A stretch of DNA of 64,000 nt from Laburnicola sp. R22_1 (GCA_014281115.1 JACONQ010000004.1:1178001-1242000), one strand, 5' to 3'; positions 42,738-55,707 are shown, numbered from the stretch's first letter. Made by a program: numbers and translations. Notes: a model not told the origin generated them from the letters alone.

Positions 42738-44092
42738 ATGAAACACATCCTACCTGTCCCCACACCCCCTCCCAACCTACTGGCTCAGCCAACCACGCAA
42801 ATACAGAGCCTTCCGCTCAACACCCGACCTCCCCACAGAATGCGACATTGCCATCATCGGCACCGGTATGGCTGGCATTGTAACAGCTTATCATCTCTTC
42901 AAACAGGCAACGGCTCCGTCGAAGGTGGTTATCCTTGAAGCGCGTAAGCTGTGCTCTGGTGCTACGTCGCGCAATGGGGGACACTCCAAGGTCAAGGTTT
43001 CTACGCTGGTGCGTAAGATGGACGCGGAGGGAGCGGATGAGTTGCAATCGTATGTGCAGGGTGTTATTATGGGGCTGAAGCAGATTGCGGAATATGAGGA
43101 GCTGGGGTGTGAGTTTGAGATGAGGCGTAGTTTTGACGTCCAGTTGGATGCTAAAGACGCGGCTTCGTTGAGGGAGGTGTACGAGCAGAGTAGAAAAGAA
43201 GGACACAGTTGGACAAGGGATGTGAGCTGGACTTCGGAACAGCACGTTGAGCAAGTGACTTCGGTTCAGGGCGCGAAATCGGCCGGAAGTGTGCCTCCGT
43301 GCTCGTTCTGGCCATATAAATTTGTCACGCAGTTGCTCGAGCGGCTCGTCGAGCATATCCAGAAAATCTCAAAGTGCAAACCACAATGCCCGTCATTGCC
43401 CTGAGCATCTCCACTGAAGGAGCGAACTTGATCAGCACGACGCGCGGAGTTGTAAAAGCGAAAGAAGCTTATGTTCGCTACGAATGCTTACACGACTGGT
43501 CTTCTCCCTCAGTTCACAGATGTCATCGTCCCGGTTCGTGGCATGGCGTCACATATTGTGCCGACAGGTGCTGTGCATCCGCACCTTTCGCATAAGTATA
43601 ACATCTCGTTCAACTCCGAACGCCGATTACCTCAACCCTCGGCGCGACGGAAGCATAGTAGTGGGCGGCGGCGGATATAGGTTCAAAGCTGATCGCGTTT
43701 CTTGGTTTAACAATTTTGACGATTCTACGTGTTTCAATCGCGAAATGGAGGAGTACTGGGAGCAGTGCATGCAGCGCAACTTTCATGGATGGGAGGGCAG
43801 TCAGGCTGAGGTGGACCAGGTCTGGACTGGCATCATGGGCTCTACTCCCGATGGATGGCCGCACATTGGACGCGTGCCTGGGCGGAAGACGCAATAGGTG
43901 CTCGTTGGGTTCAATAGAGGCGGCATGACCTTAATACCGACGGCTGCACAGGCAGTGGCAAAGATGGTAACGGAAGACGGCGATTTTGGGGACGTGAAGA
44001 GGGAATTTGGGATGCCGAACATTTTCGCATCAAGCAAAGGAAGAGGCAAGCAGTTGCCGAGAGAAAATGGAGAAAATGAAGTCGGCGTTTGA
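42738..44092 (+). pseudogene. FAD-dependent oxidoreductase (DAO family), frameshifted
   Basis: A fungal flavoprotein of the D-amino-acid-oxidase/glycine-oxidase fold, normally an oxidase of amines or amino acids. The FAD-binding Rossmann motif IAIIGTGMAGIV lies near 42847-42882 and SGATSRNGGHSK follows. The downstream part has IVPVRGMASHIVP, NFDDST and STPDGWPHIGRVPG. The coding sequence changes frame near 42778, 43370, 43468 and 43625. The Trp codon expected after GRKTQ is TAG (43895-43897), and GFNRGGMTLIP continues in frame after it. No sensible introns explain these changes. The start near 42738 is inferred. Single-gene decay, perhaps recent, since long stretches remain readable. Confidence 0.75.
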
Positions 44093-44403
44093 GCGAGCTT
44101 CGGTATCTTTCTCCCCGAGCCGATGCCCCACTGGGGCCCTTAGCCCCGCCAAATGACGCCAGCGGGGTCGGGAAGCATCGTGAGCCTTCACAGTTTTTTA
44201 ACATCCTAGCTCGCCATTATTGTGCCCTATCTGAGGCTGTGTGCCGTCGCATGCAGTTACATAATGCCATCCCACATGAAGCATCCATTGCCCCGACAGA
44301 GGCCTGGACTGCCTCCTTATAAGCCTGTTGCCGCCCGCGCGCCTGCCTCGAACATTGCAACCTCCCATACCTCTCCCTCCACAAATCAGATATACCACCA
44401 AAT

Positions 44404-45715
44404 ATGTCGTCAGGCAAGACCGTCACTCTCAATACCGGCCACAAGATCCCGTACGTCTCGACACTGTTTTCGTCGGCTGTTGTACGCGTCTACCGGAACC
44501 AGTACTGACGAGCTTCCTCACCACAGGCAACTGGGATACGGTACCTGGCAGGCTGCTCCTGGCGAGGTCGGAAATGGCGTCTATGAAGCCCTGAAGATTG
44601 GCTACCGCCACCTGGTACGTTGTCGACTCAGTGTCTCTGCGAGTATGGCTAACGCTCGCATCATAGGATCTTGCGAAGATGTACGTACACAAGCCCGCCA
44701 CGACCATCTCATAGCCTCACCGTGATGCCCACCACCCGTACAACGAGACAATGCAGCGCGGCGGTAATCGGGCTGGAATGCCCCTCGGTGGGGTGGTGGG
44801 GTAGCTATGGGAGCTATGGCCTCTTTCATCCGGAACAACTTGCTAACGAGATGTTCCACCAATCACAGCTACGAGAACCAAAAAGAAGTCGCCCAGGGCA
44901 TCAAGCGCGCCTTGAAAGACATCCCCGGCCTCAAGCGTGAAGACATCTTCATCACCTCGAAGCTCTGGAACACACAGCATGACCCCGCCACTGTTGAGGC
45001 CGCCCTCGACGACACCCTCGCCGAGCTCGAGCTTGACTACCTCGACCTCTACCTCATCCACTGGCCCGTCAACTTCGGCCCAGGCAAGGATCCGCACTCC
45101 GACTTGTTCCCCATGACCGCGGACCCCAACGAGGTCAACATCGACAACTCGGTGCCCAACAGCGAGACATGGAAGGCCGTACACGCCCTACCCCGTAGCA
45201 AGGTCCGCTCCGTCGGCGTGTCCAACTTCACTGCCCGCACCCTCAAAGAACTAGTCGACAAGACAGGTCTCGTTCCCGCCGTCAACCAGATCGAGCGCCA
45301 CCCCATCCTCCCCAGCGACGAGCTCATCGCCTATGCCAAAGAGAAGAACATCCACATCACAGCCTACTCGGCCTTTGGCAACAACTTCTTCGACATTCCG
45401 CTGCTCATCACACGGCCCGAGGTCAAGGCCATTGCGGAGAAGAAGGGCGCGTCTCCCGCGCAAGTCATCTTGGCGTGGAGCCAGATTGGAGGCCACTCGG
45501 TCATTCCCAAGTCAGTCACGCCGTCGCGTATTGCGGAGAACTTCAAGGAGATTGAGCTGGATGAGGAAGATGTCAAGGCTATTAGGAAGTTTTCGGATGA
45601 GCACCAGGGACGGAGGCGGTACAATGTTCCGTACACGGCGAATAAGCCGCGCTGGAGCATTAACATCTTTGATGAACCTGAGGAGTTGGAGGCGCCGAAT
45701 AAGGTTGTTTTGTAG
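44404..45715 (+). CDS. Aldo/keto reductase, NADP-dependent (glycerol dehydrogenase-like)
   Basis: A four-exon gene, 331 residues: 44404-44450, 44527-44614, 44667-44680, 44869-45715. Introns are GT-AG (76, 52 and 188 nt) with GCTAAC branch sites in the last two. The exon sum is exactly in frame. It is an AKR (beta/alpha)8 barrel that reduces aldehydes and ketones with NADPH. The catalytic tetrad is visible: Asp and Tyr in DLAKIYENQKE (split across introns 2-3), Lys in SKLWNTQHD, His in LIHWPVN. The cofactor motif is [13 protein letters not shown] near residue 265-277. The C-terminus ([19 protein letters not shown]) is that of fungal glycerol 2-dehydrogenase or D-galacturonate reductase-like proteins; the exact substrate cannot be decided. 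Cytosolic by lack of signal. It lies 311 bp after the broken flavoprotein. Confidence 0.9.
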
Positions 45716-46199
45716 GCTTTGAGCGTCTTGTGGTGGGTTGTGAGATGGCGATGGGGCATCGTAAATACGTTTGAATGAAGACTTTGTCAATCGTGTCCGC
45801 GGAAGTTTGAATGAATGCCGAGCTTGCGATGAGATCCGAAGTGCACAAATTGTTAAGTAAGAGGATTCATTTACTAAGACGTATACACACCCTGTGCCAG
45901 TCTTTTCAAAAGTACATATTCTCAACATGTACTCTTTTCAGTCTGCATCATCGCCATCATCATCGCCATCATCATCACCATCATCATCACCATCTCCCCC
46001 CTCTTCCCATATTCATCACCATCACAACCACTATCTCCGCCCCTTCCTCATGTCGTAACCACCCATCTGATTTAACCCACACCTTATCCCCATCCATCCG
46101 CACCACACACGGGGAGGAAGAGACATGGAGGCGCACATCTTTGTTTTGGTTATTGTTTTGCAAGAATATCTGATTAGGGAGAGGACGAGCGGGCAGAGT
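45716..46199. other. 3' flank of the reductase with a CAT/CAC microsatellite
   Basis: Non-coding. At 45946-45994 the sequence is an imperfect run of CAT, CGC and CAC triplets. It would encode a His/Ser run if translated, but I see no start or gene context. Confidence 0.55.
45946..45994. repeat. CAT/CAC trinucleotide microsatellite
   Basis: An imperfect trinucleotide repeat, about 16 units, of CAT with CAC and CGC variants. Confidence 0.8.
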
Positions 46200-49100
46200 A
46201 TAAAGTAGGGTTTTCCGGAGTGCTAAGCCGAGCAGGCATGACGTCTATGGTGGTCGCTTTTGAATTTGCGCAAGTTGGATGGGCTTATGTAGGTTTGGAG
46301 GGGTGGAGGGTGTATTGAGAGGTTTGGGGGAGGCGGAGACATAAGGTGATCTTCATAGCTTTTATGGTTCTTGTTCGTAGCGTGCGTGGTCGTGGTGTTA
46401 CTTGAATGCAGATAGAGTGTAGACTCGCGCATGTGATTGAGTATACGCCATTTTTGTTCTCTTTCAGGCTCCTTAGACTTAGAGTTGCAGTGGTCATACC
46501 CACATTCAACTTATTGAAACGCAGGAGGCGGAAGCACATAAAGCCGTAATTACTTTACTTTTCGTTCATGCCGCGTTTGTGTCCTGTTTTTAGTGAACTG
46601 GTTTTTTTTTCACCGAGTGCTACGCAAGCATGATCTTGGTTTGAATGTCTTTTTGTTTTATTGGGTGGGGCTGGAGTGCTCGATACTGCAACGAAGTGGC
46701 TCTCGTAGAGGCGGCCATGGACGAGACGTGCAGCTGTTTGAACTCCGTACAGGATCTGACTTTGAGCGCAGATTGATAGATTCATCCCCCGAGAGGGGAG
46801 TCCAGCACATTTAACCTGATTACTCCATTTCTGATTTTAAATTCTGGACAAAGATGGGAGTTGAGCACCACATGTGTTTGTATATTCGTGTTTGGAGATA
46901 GTATTGATGAGGAAGCGAACCACTCATGTGGTCAGCAGAAGATCTTTTCGACTCCGTGGAGCATCTGGATTTGAGGCCAGACTGATAGTACCTAGGTAGT
47001 TTCGCACTTCGTGGCCGTCGACGAGCAAGACAAACGCATATTAGCGTAGCACCTGTATTTTGAGTTGTGGATGGAAGACCACACTCAGATGCCGCATAGG
47101 TGTGCAGCGGTGTGTTTTGGGGTTTGACGTCGGTGAGTGTGCGGAAAGGCACCGGATTTTACTGATAGTGGTTTTTGGTACCTAAGGTACTCTCAGATGG
47201 AGGCGCAGAGCACATTTACGGTCTTGAGCTTGATTTTAAGTTTGTTTCGTCCTTTGGTGGTTATCTGTGGGGAGATATGGGGATGCGGGCTGGTATCGCG
47301 TCTTATATGCACGATCTAGTGGGCTTAAGGAGTTCTGTTTCGAGAGGACGGAGTGTCCGTCGCATGTTGTGTCTTTGATGTTCTTTGAGAATTGTGATTA
47401 TGAAAATGAGACGAAGGGCATTTTCTCATTTCTTACTATAGCATATAGAGTCCTGATTTTGGGTATTTGAGGTGAGGTGGTGGAAGGGAACCCATTGTGT
47501 CCACATAGGTTCAGACATTGGCAGTTTTAGTGTCGGCATTGTTTGAGATTGGAAGCAGAGGATAACTATCACATCATTGACAGAATATTTTGACAGCAGA
47601 CACAAGCAGCGACATGGGTCTTCTCTAGTTTAATTTAGGAAGCAGACATGCATCTCCACCACTTCCTTTTGTTTTGGCTTCTTCTGTCTGAATACTCAGA
47701 GCTTCTTTCCACAAAGCGACCACAGAATGTCCATGCTTTCGCTTCTCATTCCTTTTATTATAACCTCGCTGGAAGGACGACCACATATATTAGATTCGGT
47801 ATCGTTTTGAGTCAAGCACACAGGTTGCACAACATGTGGTGTAGCGAAATCATTTTCCGAAACTTTGTTCTTTTAGAGAGACGAAGATTGGTTTCTCGAT
47901 TGCTAAAGATAGGGCATGGTACATATTTATTTTCCACAGAAACTGCACGACTAGTAAGAAGTCGCCCCGTCAGACTCCATCATTAACAACAGAAAAGATT
48001 TAACAGGAGAAACGCACACATAAAACATTTTACCGTGCTCCAGTCTTTTAAACAAAACATGGACTGCGTTGTGGTGGCTTATTACTTCCTGTCCCATACA
48101 GCTTTTGGGCGGCCATTGAGCAGGGCACCTCCAGAATCCTTCTTGGACGGTTCCCAGAATTGTTTGTAGACTCCATGGCATTCAAGTCTATTTTTTTTAA
48201 ATGCGCGTACGCACAGTTTTCATAATGGATGTGGCACGTTCCTTTAGTATACCACGCGAAGTCAGATCCCCATCTTGGCTGAGATATTCGGTTTCGACTC
48301 TCCTTGTGCCAGCTTTTTAACGTAGCCAGCCCCGACGAAAACTTCCATACTGTAAGATTCTAATGAATTCCGAATTTCACGCAGTTGCCAGTTGGCCTGC
48401 GTAACCTTCGGCTTTGGTGAGGCGCATATGATAAATCTTAATGTCATTTTTCTACGCGGTTCTTTGTTATGCCATGACTCAGATGTTGTTATCGTCATTT
48501 TTCGGATTGTTGTTTGGCTGAGCCTCGGAAACTCAACCTCCATAAGATTGCTGTCACCATTTTTAGGACTTGGGCTTAGACAAAACATTGGTCTGTCATC
48601 GCTGCGAAGACAGACGTGTGTAGATTCTAGTTTTTGAACTCGGCTGTGTGAAGGGTTGGTCAAAATTGAACGGCCATGGTGACACGTCCCGCATTTGATG
48701 TCAGGTATGACGTTTTGGTACAACAAGAATTTCCAAGCGTCATGGAATGGTATATATGTCGTTTTCAAAGGAACAACGGTACATGTCTCTTCATTACGAG
48801 AGCTCCCTTTTCCTTTTGTATTCCACGATTTGAGTGGTTAGCTTATGATACGCGGCCACTGCTTCCGTGTGATCTCATTTATCTGTTTTCGCGCCCCAAG
48901 ACTCCAGATCTCCATGCGTTGTGAAACTCGTCGTTTGAACTCTTCTTCCGGTATGATATTTGATTTCTTTTATAAATCGTTTGTCTCCATACCTGGAAGA
49001 GGATCTTATTCTGGGCTCATAAAGCGCCGCATTTTTGGTTTTTGACACCCACAACACCCACAAAGCACATGACCCTTTTCCTGAATTGTTGTGCAATGTG

Positions 49101-50839
49101 TAATTGTAAAAACAGACGGCATCTCATCCATAACCTGCAACATCTCATATTCGAATATCCATAAATCCTGGGTCGTGCTTTCAGACTCCATATCGCAGTA
49201 ACCGATGGATTTTCAGCTACCACAGAACCACACCACGGCACACATGTACTGGTGTTGATGAGAGTTTTCGTCTAATATCCTATGGCTAGTAGAAACAGAC
49301 ACGACCTCCCCAGATAGAAACGTCACGGCTTCTGGTCTTCATCGTCGACGTCGTTGTCTTTTTTGAGACCACTTCCTTATGTCTCGGAAGGCCTTGCTTT
49401 CTGCACTCCATGTGATGGGTCGGAGAACTTTTAAACTCTCTCAACCTACAGCACTCACATCATCCTTGAAGCAGCGTGTTTTAGTGCAGTATACTATATT
49501 TGTAAAAGGAGGCGCCAAGTCCCTATGCCCTGGACTTTATATAGTTTTTAGAGAGCGACGTCCGCGACCCACGGCAGTGACGGCACGGCACCCAGGAGGG
49601 ATCTCACATGTGCACTTGGCCATTTCCTTTCCGTTTTGGTGTCGACGCTGCAAATATCTCAACCCAGATTCCTCACTTGATGTGATTTTAACTGATGACG
49701 CCCACACAGCACGCACAAACCATGCCCAACGAGTGACCATGTTTATCGCAGCAGGAAACACCAACAGTCCCATACACTTTCTCGACGTACATTCCTCCCA
49801 CCTCCATGATTGTGTTCTATCTGCTCTTTTAACCTTAACAACACACGCAAACTATGGCACTTTTCTCATCCCGGTTTGTGTTACACACACAGACAGTACC
49901 AGCCATATGACCCCACTACAAGTTCTTTTTTCGCCCGCAGCATGTCATCTTTAGTTTTCTTTTTCGACAGGACCCCCAGCTCCAACACCCACCCATAGAC
50001 GTAAAAGGTTGCCGTTTTTAGTCTCACGCCTGGTCTTGTGAACAATAGCACGCTGCTTCGCACACTAAGTATCTATGCATGGTTTGCATTGGGATTCCGT
50101 AATCCACCCTGAAGCCAATTTGGATTTGACGCACAGGAATCCACCAACTCTCATGAAGTGACATTGTTGCTATTTTTAGTGCCCCCTCTTGTCTTGCTGG
50201 AAGGTGGCGACTACCCTGGCATATAGGTCGCTGTACTTAGTTTGCAATCAGACCCCATAAACAACTAGCCAGAGTTTTTGGTTTGAATCCACGTCCACAA
50301 GCCCACCGCGAGCATACATTCATTGGTTGTAGAGTTTGGAGTGCGTCCTCTTATCGTACAGACGCAACCGCGACACAGCCACCCCACATGTCTCTCGTCG
50401 AAATAGTTCTTTTATCCTCCCCAAGAGGATGTTTATCAATGAATTTGCAACCCTCAAAACGCCCACAGACCCATATCATTGGCTGGTATGGCTTTGAACA
50501 ACCATACCACAGACATACACCAGCTCCCCACATAATCTCGAGCGCCTTTCTTTTGGGAGACTCCATTTATTGGGAAAAGTAGCTTTTTAGTTCGACGCGC
50601 ACAACCCCGATAGAATCATAATCATGTAGAGGTTCACGCTGAACCCCCCCTCGTATGACGGAGTCACGCGACACCAGCCCCCATGGCCCTTGTTCCGAAG
50701 TGCTTTTGCTCCCCCATAAACTTGCTGCCGATTGCTTTATGACACGAGCACGTCATACATTGGAGACGCTTTGGCAGATTTATATCGCAGCCATAAACAC
50801 ACACACCAGCAACCTCCCCATTCTTCCAAGGTGCCAGCA
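46200..50839. other. Gene-free, strand-asymmetric block, left of the hAT element
   Basis: About 4.6 kb without a believable gene. The plus strand is G/T-rich up to roughly 48 kb, T-rich after that, and shifts to C/A-rich beyond about 49.3 kb. Short related units recur. For example, the 44 bp beginning near 46737 and near 46947 share an order of CTCCGT, ATCTG, TTTGAG, CCAGA/GCAGA and TGATAG at an offset of about 210 bp. T-runs followed by AG recur further on (near 49548, 50013, 50175, 50277 and 50585). This looks like an old, diverged tandem repeat or an unannotated non-coding locus. Confidence 0.45.
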
Positions 50840-50847
50840 TTCCGAGG

Positions 50848-50867
50848 CATCGTTCCCAATAGTCGGT
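50848..50867 (+). repeat. hAT left terminal inverted repeat
   Basis: Starts with CA, as hAT ends commonly do. Its reverse-complement partner is 53928-53947. Confidence 0.85.
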
Positions 50868-51130
50868 CCGACTGTTAGTTACTGTTACTGACAGTTGGAT
50901 TCCTGGGCAGTCGGTCAGTAAGGGGACCCCCTTCCGTAACTGGCTGATGGATGAGGCTGTAGTTACTGCAGTAACTGGCCTATACAGAGATTTTACTAGT
51001 GTTGAGGCTGGAGATAAAACCTGCCAAGGGCGCCGGTGATAAGCTGTGGAGATTAGATGCCGGATTCGTCAAATCTCTATAATAAACTCAACTTTCTCTA
51101 TCTCCTAGTCACAGCCTGACACCCATCAAT

Positions 51131-53817
51131 ATGAGGTCCTTCTTAACGTCCCAGAATCATACGCCTCGCCACCCAACGTCATCGTCGGCCGGCCCTAGTA
51201 CCCAGGCCGCGGCCACCCACTTTGCGTCGTCCCGCTGTCTTGAGAAGGCAAGGGCGACCTCGCTGACGCCCTCTACGTCCTCATCCATTGTATTGTCGGG
51301 CCCGACGCCCTCAACGCCCAAGGCTCCGGCTAAGTCGCTCTTGAAGGCCTTCCCCCGCAAAGTGGGCCAGAACAACGGCGTTGAGTTCCCAGTGGACTAG
51401 AATAATATACACTACGCCAATAAGCTTCTAGTGGCGTCGCAGGTGGGATATCGGGTACGGGACCTGCGCTAGATCTCTGGCAAGGCCAAGTCGTCAAATA
51501 TCTAGCGTTACGGCGCGGACCTGGTCTATATTAACGCTGTTGGCAAGCGCACAAGGCTCTGGCTCTGTAAGACCTGCTACCTGAAGGGGTTGACGACGGC
51601 TTGCAAAGCTGTCAATTCCACTGCGCATATCGCCACCTATCTCTAGAAAGAGCACTCCATTGGTGTTGTAAGTGGCCAGCTGTTCCCGACAGGGCGCCCA
51701 GGGCCCCTGGATCTGGGCAGCGTCGCGGGCAGCGGGTAGTGCCTTTGGGGGGAGCCATACGCCATGGCAGGAGACGTTGTTGTTGAGGGCGTATGTGGAC
51801 TGGGTGATACTGCAAGACGTGAGTTTCAACTTAGCCACCTTGGCTGAAGTCCGGAGTCTTATTGCGTGGAATTGGCTCGACCTTCTTGAAGCTCTACTAT
51901 CATCAACAACTACCCTTTCTAGCTATATAGTAGATGGTTTGAAAGCGCGCAAAGCGAAGGTTCGATTGATACTAAACTTGGCTGTCAGCAGTGTGGCGTT
52001 GAGCGTGGACGTATGGACTTCTCCAAACCACTTTTTATTTCTGGCAGTAGTTGCCCACTTTGTTGGTATGCCAAGCCCTTACTGGTAGCGCGTCGTCCGA
52101 AGACCCCTCGAACTTCGCAATATTACTATGAATTACTGTATTTTAACAACTTACAGATATCAATAACTAACCTTAGGATTTGCTTATTGGCTTCAAGAAC
52201 CTCCTTGGGGACTATACGGGCGCCAATTAGGCTATTGCCATCCTCTCCGTCATTAACAACTACAATATCGCCACCTAGTTCAGCTGTTTTGTGGGCGACA
52301 ATGCGACAAACAACGACGCTAAGCTTATCGCGGGCCTCAACCTCCACCCTGATATTTCCATCACCTTTGAGCACCGTATACGCTGCGCGGGCCATATAAT
52401 CAACCTTGTTGTTAAGGCCCTGATATATAGCAATGGTGTTAGCAAGTTTAAAGAAGAGTTAGCTTAGGCCGCTCCTTAGGATTAATTTCAACTGTATAGA
52501 AAGCATGGGATTGTTGGGAAGCTCCACAACTTTGTAAATGCTGTCCTTGCGTCCTATAAACGCCGCGAGCTGTTCACGACTATACAAACTGAGCTGGGCG
52601 ACAAGGACCCCCTCTAGCGATTTAGCAGTATCTATTTAATACAGGACGGCGGGATTAGGTGGCACTCTGTGTATTACATGCTCTTACGCTGTCATGAGCT
52701 TCAAGACCCAATCTCCAGGTTCACGCGTCGGTGGAGAGCTCTGTCGGGCGCTGACGACGTCGCCGCCAATAAGGACGGCGATGAGGAGGACAAGGAGGAG
52801 CTGGACTACGACCCATTGGCCAACGCCCTCTTAGACGATGAGTGGGATGACGTTAAAGAGCTCGCCGACTTCCTTAAGCTCTTCTATTAGATGACTTTAA
52901 GACTTGAGGGCAACGTCAGCACCTCTGGGTACAGGAGTCTCTGGCAGACGCTCGTTAACTTGCAACACCTCTGGCGGAGACTCTACAAAGTTAAAGACGC
53001 TGTCGCCTACAAGCCTAACAACTCCTACATTAAAAACGCTACTAGGTTTGCAATACAGAAGCTTACGTCGTATTTTATTAAGCTCGTAATGGATTAGCCA
53101 TCCTCACCGTACTGAGTCGCGACTGCCCTTAACCCGCAGCTTTGGCTACTCTGGTTTTAAGGGCAGTGGTCAGCCTACCTAGCTTGGTATAAGAAAGCTG
53201 AGAGATCCCTAAAAGACGTCTTTCAACGGTATGTTGATGCGGAGGAGGAGGAGCTAATTAAGCTTAACGCCTCTGCCCTCTGTCGTCGCAAAACGCCGGG
53301 TGGCAAATATCACGACGAGGAGTTCGAGGAGACTATAGCTGTCAACCTCCACTTACAGACCAACTCCTGGGCTCACAAGAAAGCCCGGACGTTAAACGAG
53401 CTGACAACGTATTTTGACAATATACGCGGAGACCTCCTTGTTGCTCAGGACGAGGACCCGATTTACAGAGACCCCATGACTTAGTGGCATTACGTGGGCA
53501 AGAAACAGTACCCTATTTTGTACAAAGTCGCCCTTGATTATTTATCTATACCTGCCACCTCTTGTGAGTGTGAGAGGTGCTTCAGCAAAGCACAGAGGAC
53601 TATATTAACGGATAGAAACCTCCTTTCTCCAGCTACAATAGAGGCCTTGCAACTCCAACGTAATTGGATTCAAAACAAGGCTATTAGGAGTGAGCTAAAC
53701 GAGCTTACAGCTCACATCTCCGCCAGAGGGATATTTGAGGATATAGACGACGATTTGAGGTGTACGACTCCAGTAACTCCAGTAACTGCACCCTTCAGTT
53801 ACGGAGCTATTGAGTAG
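51131..53817 (+). pseudogene. hAT transposase, broken
   Basis: Transposase of the cut-and-paste hAT family. In order: a Ser/Thr-rich N-terminus (51131-51400), a BED-type zinc finger (LWLCKTC ... HIATYL*KEH, 51550-51660), the start of the RNase H-like catalytic core (DVWTSPNHFLFLAVVAHF near 52005-52060), the Cys/His region (RIRCAGHIINLVVKA near 52370), an acidic insertion (52750-52890), and the hAT C-terminal dimerisation domain (YPILYKVALDYLSIPATSCECERCF with SKAQR, 53510-53600). Stops are mainly TAG at Gln or Trp positions, plus a frameshift between the zinc finger and the core. It is not functional. Confidence 0.85.
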
Positions 53818-53927
53818 TAAGCAGTTACGGCAGCCCTCAGTTACTGTACTCAACCCACCCCCCATCAGTCGGTCAGTCGGGCGAGACGTACAGTTACGGC
53901 TTCAAATATATCCAATAGTTACTAGTA

Positions 53928-53947
53928 ACCGACTATTGGAAACGTTG
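53928..53947 (-). repeat. hAT right terminal inverted repeat
   Basis: The reverse complement of this end matches the left end at 18 of 20 positions. TTCCGAGG follows at 53948-53955. Confidence 0.85.
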
Positions 53948-53955
53948 TTCCGAGG

Positions 53956-54781
53956 TCTCCATAACGCAGCCGTAAGAGCAGTTTTTTTCCGATCCACCGC
54001 ACTCCTCTCCAAAAAGACATTGTTGCTGTGCTCTAGGATTTCGAGGACTTGTTGTATCGCAGCCCCCAAGAGCAGTCCCCTCCGCACATTATTCCATAGT
54101 ATGACTGTTTTTCGACACACCTCCATGTGTCTGATTTATCGCACACAACCCCATCACAACACAACCGCAACCCCATCTCCTTAGTCCGACTCCCCCAACC
54201 CTCCCACCATAACTTCATTTCTTTCTCGTTTTCACAACACATCACCATCCACCCTACCTCCAATCAACAAACCACACAACTCAACCTCCCCATCTCAGCG
54301 CATAATTCCCATTTCCGCTCAAACACACAGCACACAACCTCCCCATAGCATCATATCGTCTTTCATTTCGGCCACAACTCCAGGGACCATAGTGTCTGTT
54401 ACCTCTTTTTTTTAAACCCCCCTCCGTCCACTATACAGTCAGTGACGCACACACCGCACCAGCAACCTCCACACATGCTTGCGCTTTGTTACGGCTTCGA
54501 GAACGCCATGATAAAGAAATGGGGTCGCACTGTGACAGTGTAGGGCTTTCCGTTTTACCTCGCCGCCAACAGCTCGACGTCCATGTGATTGCTGATTTCA
54601 AATTTCAACACCCCGCTCTCTTTCGCACACCACCACCAGGGCACGCCCTCCCCATATTGAGACCAACAGATCGATACTTCCCCGTCCCAAATCCCACTCC
54701 CACTCCCGCAACCACCCCCATGCAAAGTTCTTTGCTTCTTTTTTAATTTTTTTTCCAACTCGCACAGCGCCAACAACCAGC

Positions 54782-54821
<40 letters not shown>

Positions 54822-55707
54822 ACACACCCCATGGACTTCACCATCGTCGATTTTAGTCCCCCACAGCACAGCACAGCACAACACAACACCCTCATATATT
54901 GGACCTGATCATTTTTAGTCTTCCCTCCATCAGCCAAATTCACGGAAAGTTTTACATCTCCAGACCGCGCCGTGCAAAGGAAAAGAAGAAACATCAGACC
55001 AGCAGCACGAAAAAAAAATTTATATAAAGAATATTCCATTCGACCGAACCAATCCAATCCGATCTTAACCTAAACCAGTCCTATACCAAAAAAAAGTCTA
55101 TATGACACCATCATCATCATTCCATGCCACACCAGTGCAGCAAGCGCGCATCCATGTCCCCGTGCCGTGCTATACGGCACGGTACCGAACCAGAAATCCC
55201 GATACCAGATCCAAGGAGATTCGTTACATGCCCACCAACTCACACCCACCCACCTCTCCACCCCTACCTACCCAACTGGCTATAAACACTCCCTCCATCC
55301 CTCCATTCCCATCTCCCTCGTGTGACATCCATGCACGCATACCGCATATAACCCCAAAAAGAATCTACACCAAACATCCCAGCATGTTCAATCGCCCAAT
55401 GTACCACCGCCCTCTATCTCCATCGCACAGCGCACCCACCCAAACGAAAAAAAAGGCTTTATGGGGAATCATGCATTTCAAAACTCTCGAAACCAAACGA
55501 CTGCAAAATAAGACTGCAGAAAAAAAGAACTCCTCGCTATGCATGCATTGCAGGCCGTAACGACATGATATAGCAATGCGACGCGTGAGCAAAAAATAGC
55601 AAACAAATAACGCGCCGCATAGAGGAGAAGAAAAAATCAGACGCGGAAATGGTGCGGGTATATAGCAAGAAAGTAAAAGCACTCGATGGTAATGATGCTC
55701 ATCATCA
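53956..55707. other. Gene-free C/A-rich block, right of the hAT element
   Basis: This is the continuation of the gene-free block before the hAT insertion. It is strongly C/A-rich on the plus strand, with T-run-plus-AG motifs again (near 54850 and 54915). It contains a CA microsatellite. The last few hundred bases should be the 3' untranslated region and terminator of the RasGAP gene. No gene is supported. Confidence 0.45.
54785..54827. repeat. (CA)n microsatellite
   Basis: About 21 CA units with one TA interruption. Confidence 0.85.

Larger units (their letters stand above)
50848..53947 (+). mobile_element. hAT-family DNA transposon, decayed
   Basis: A 3.1-kb element with an 8-bp target duplication TTCCGAGG (50840-50847, 53948-53955), the hallmark length of hAT. 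Imperfect terminal inverted repeats of 20 bp match at 18 positions: CATCGTTCCCAATAGTCGGT on the left and CAACGTTTCCAATAGTCGGT read inward from the right. The interior encodes a broken hAT transposase on the plus strand. Confidence 0.9.

Noticed and set aside
42817..43356. A 179-codon frame on the minus strand over the FAD oxidoreductase
   Set aside because: The plus strand carries a clear Rossmann motif and family sequence here, so the minus frame is a shadow.
50851..50856. CGTTCC-like target duplication directly beside the CAATAGTCGG core of the hAT ends
   Set aside because: It does not match on the right side. Moving the borders out by 9 bp gives a perfect 8-bp TTCCGAGG duplication and longer matching ends.
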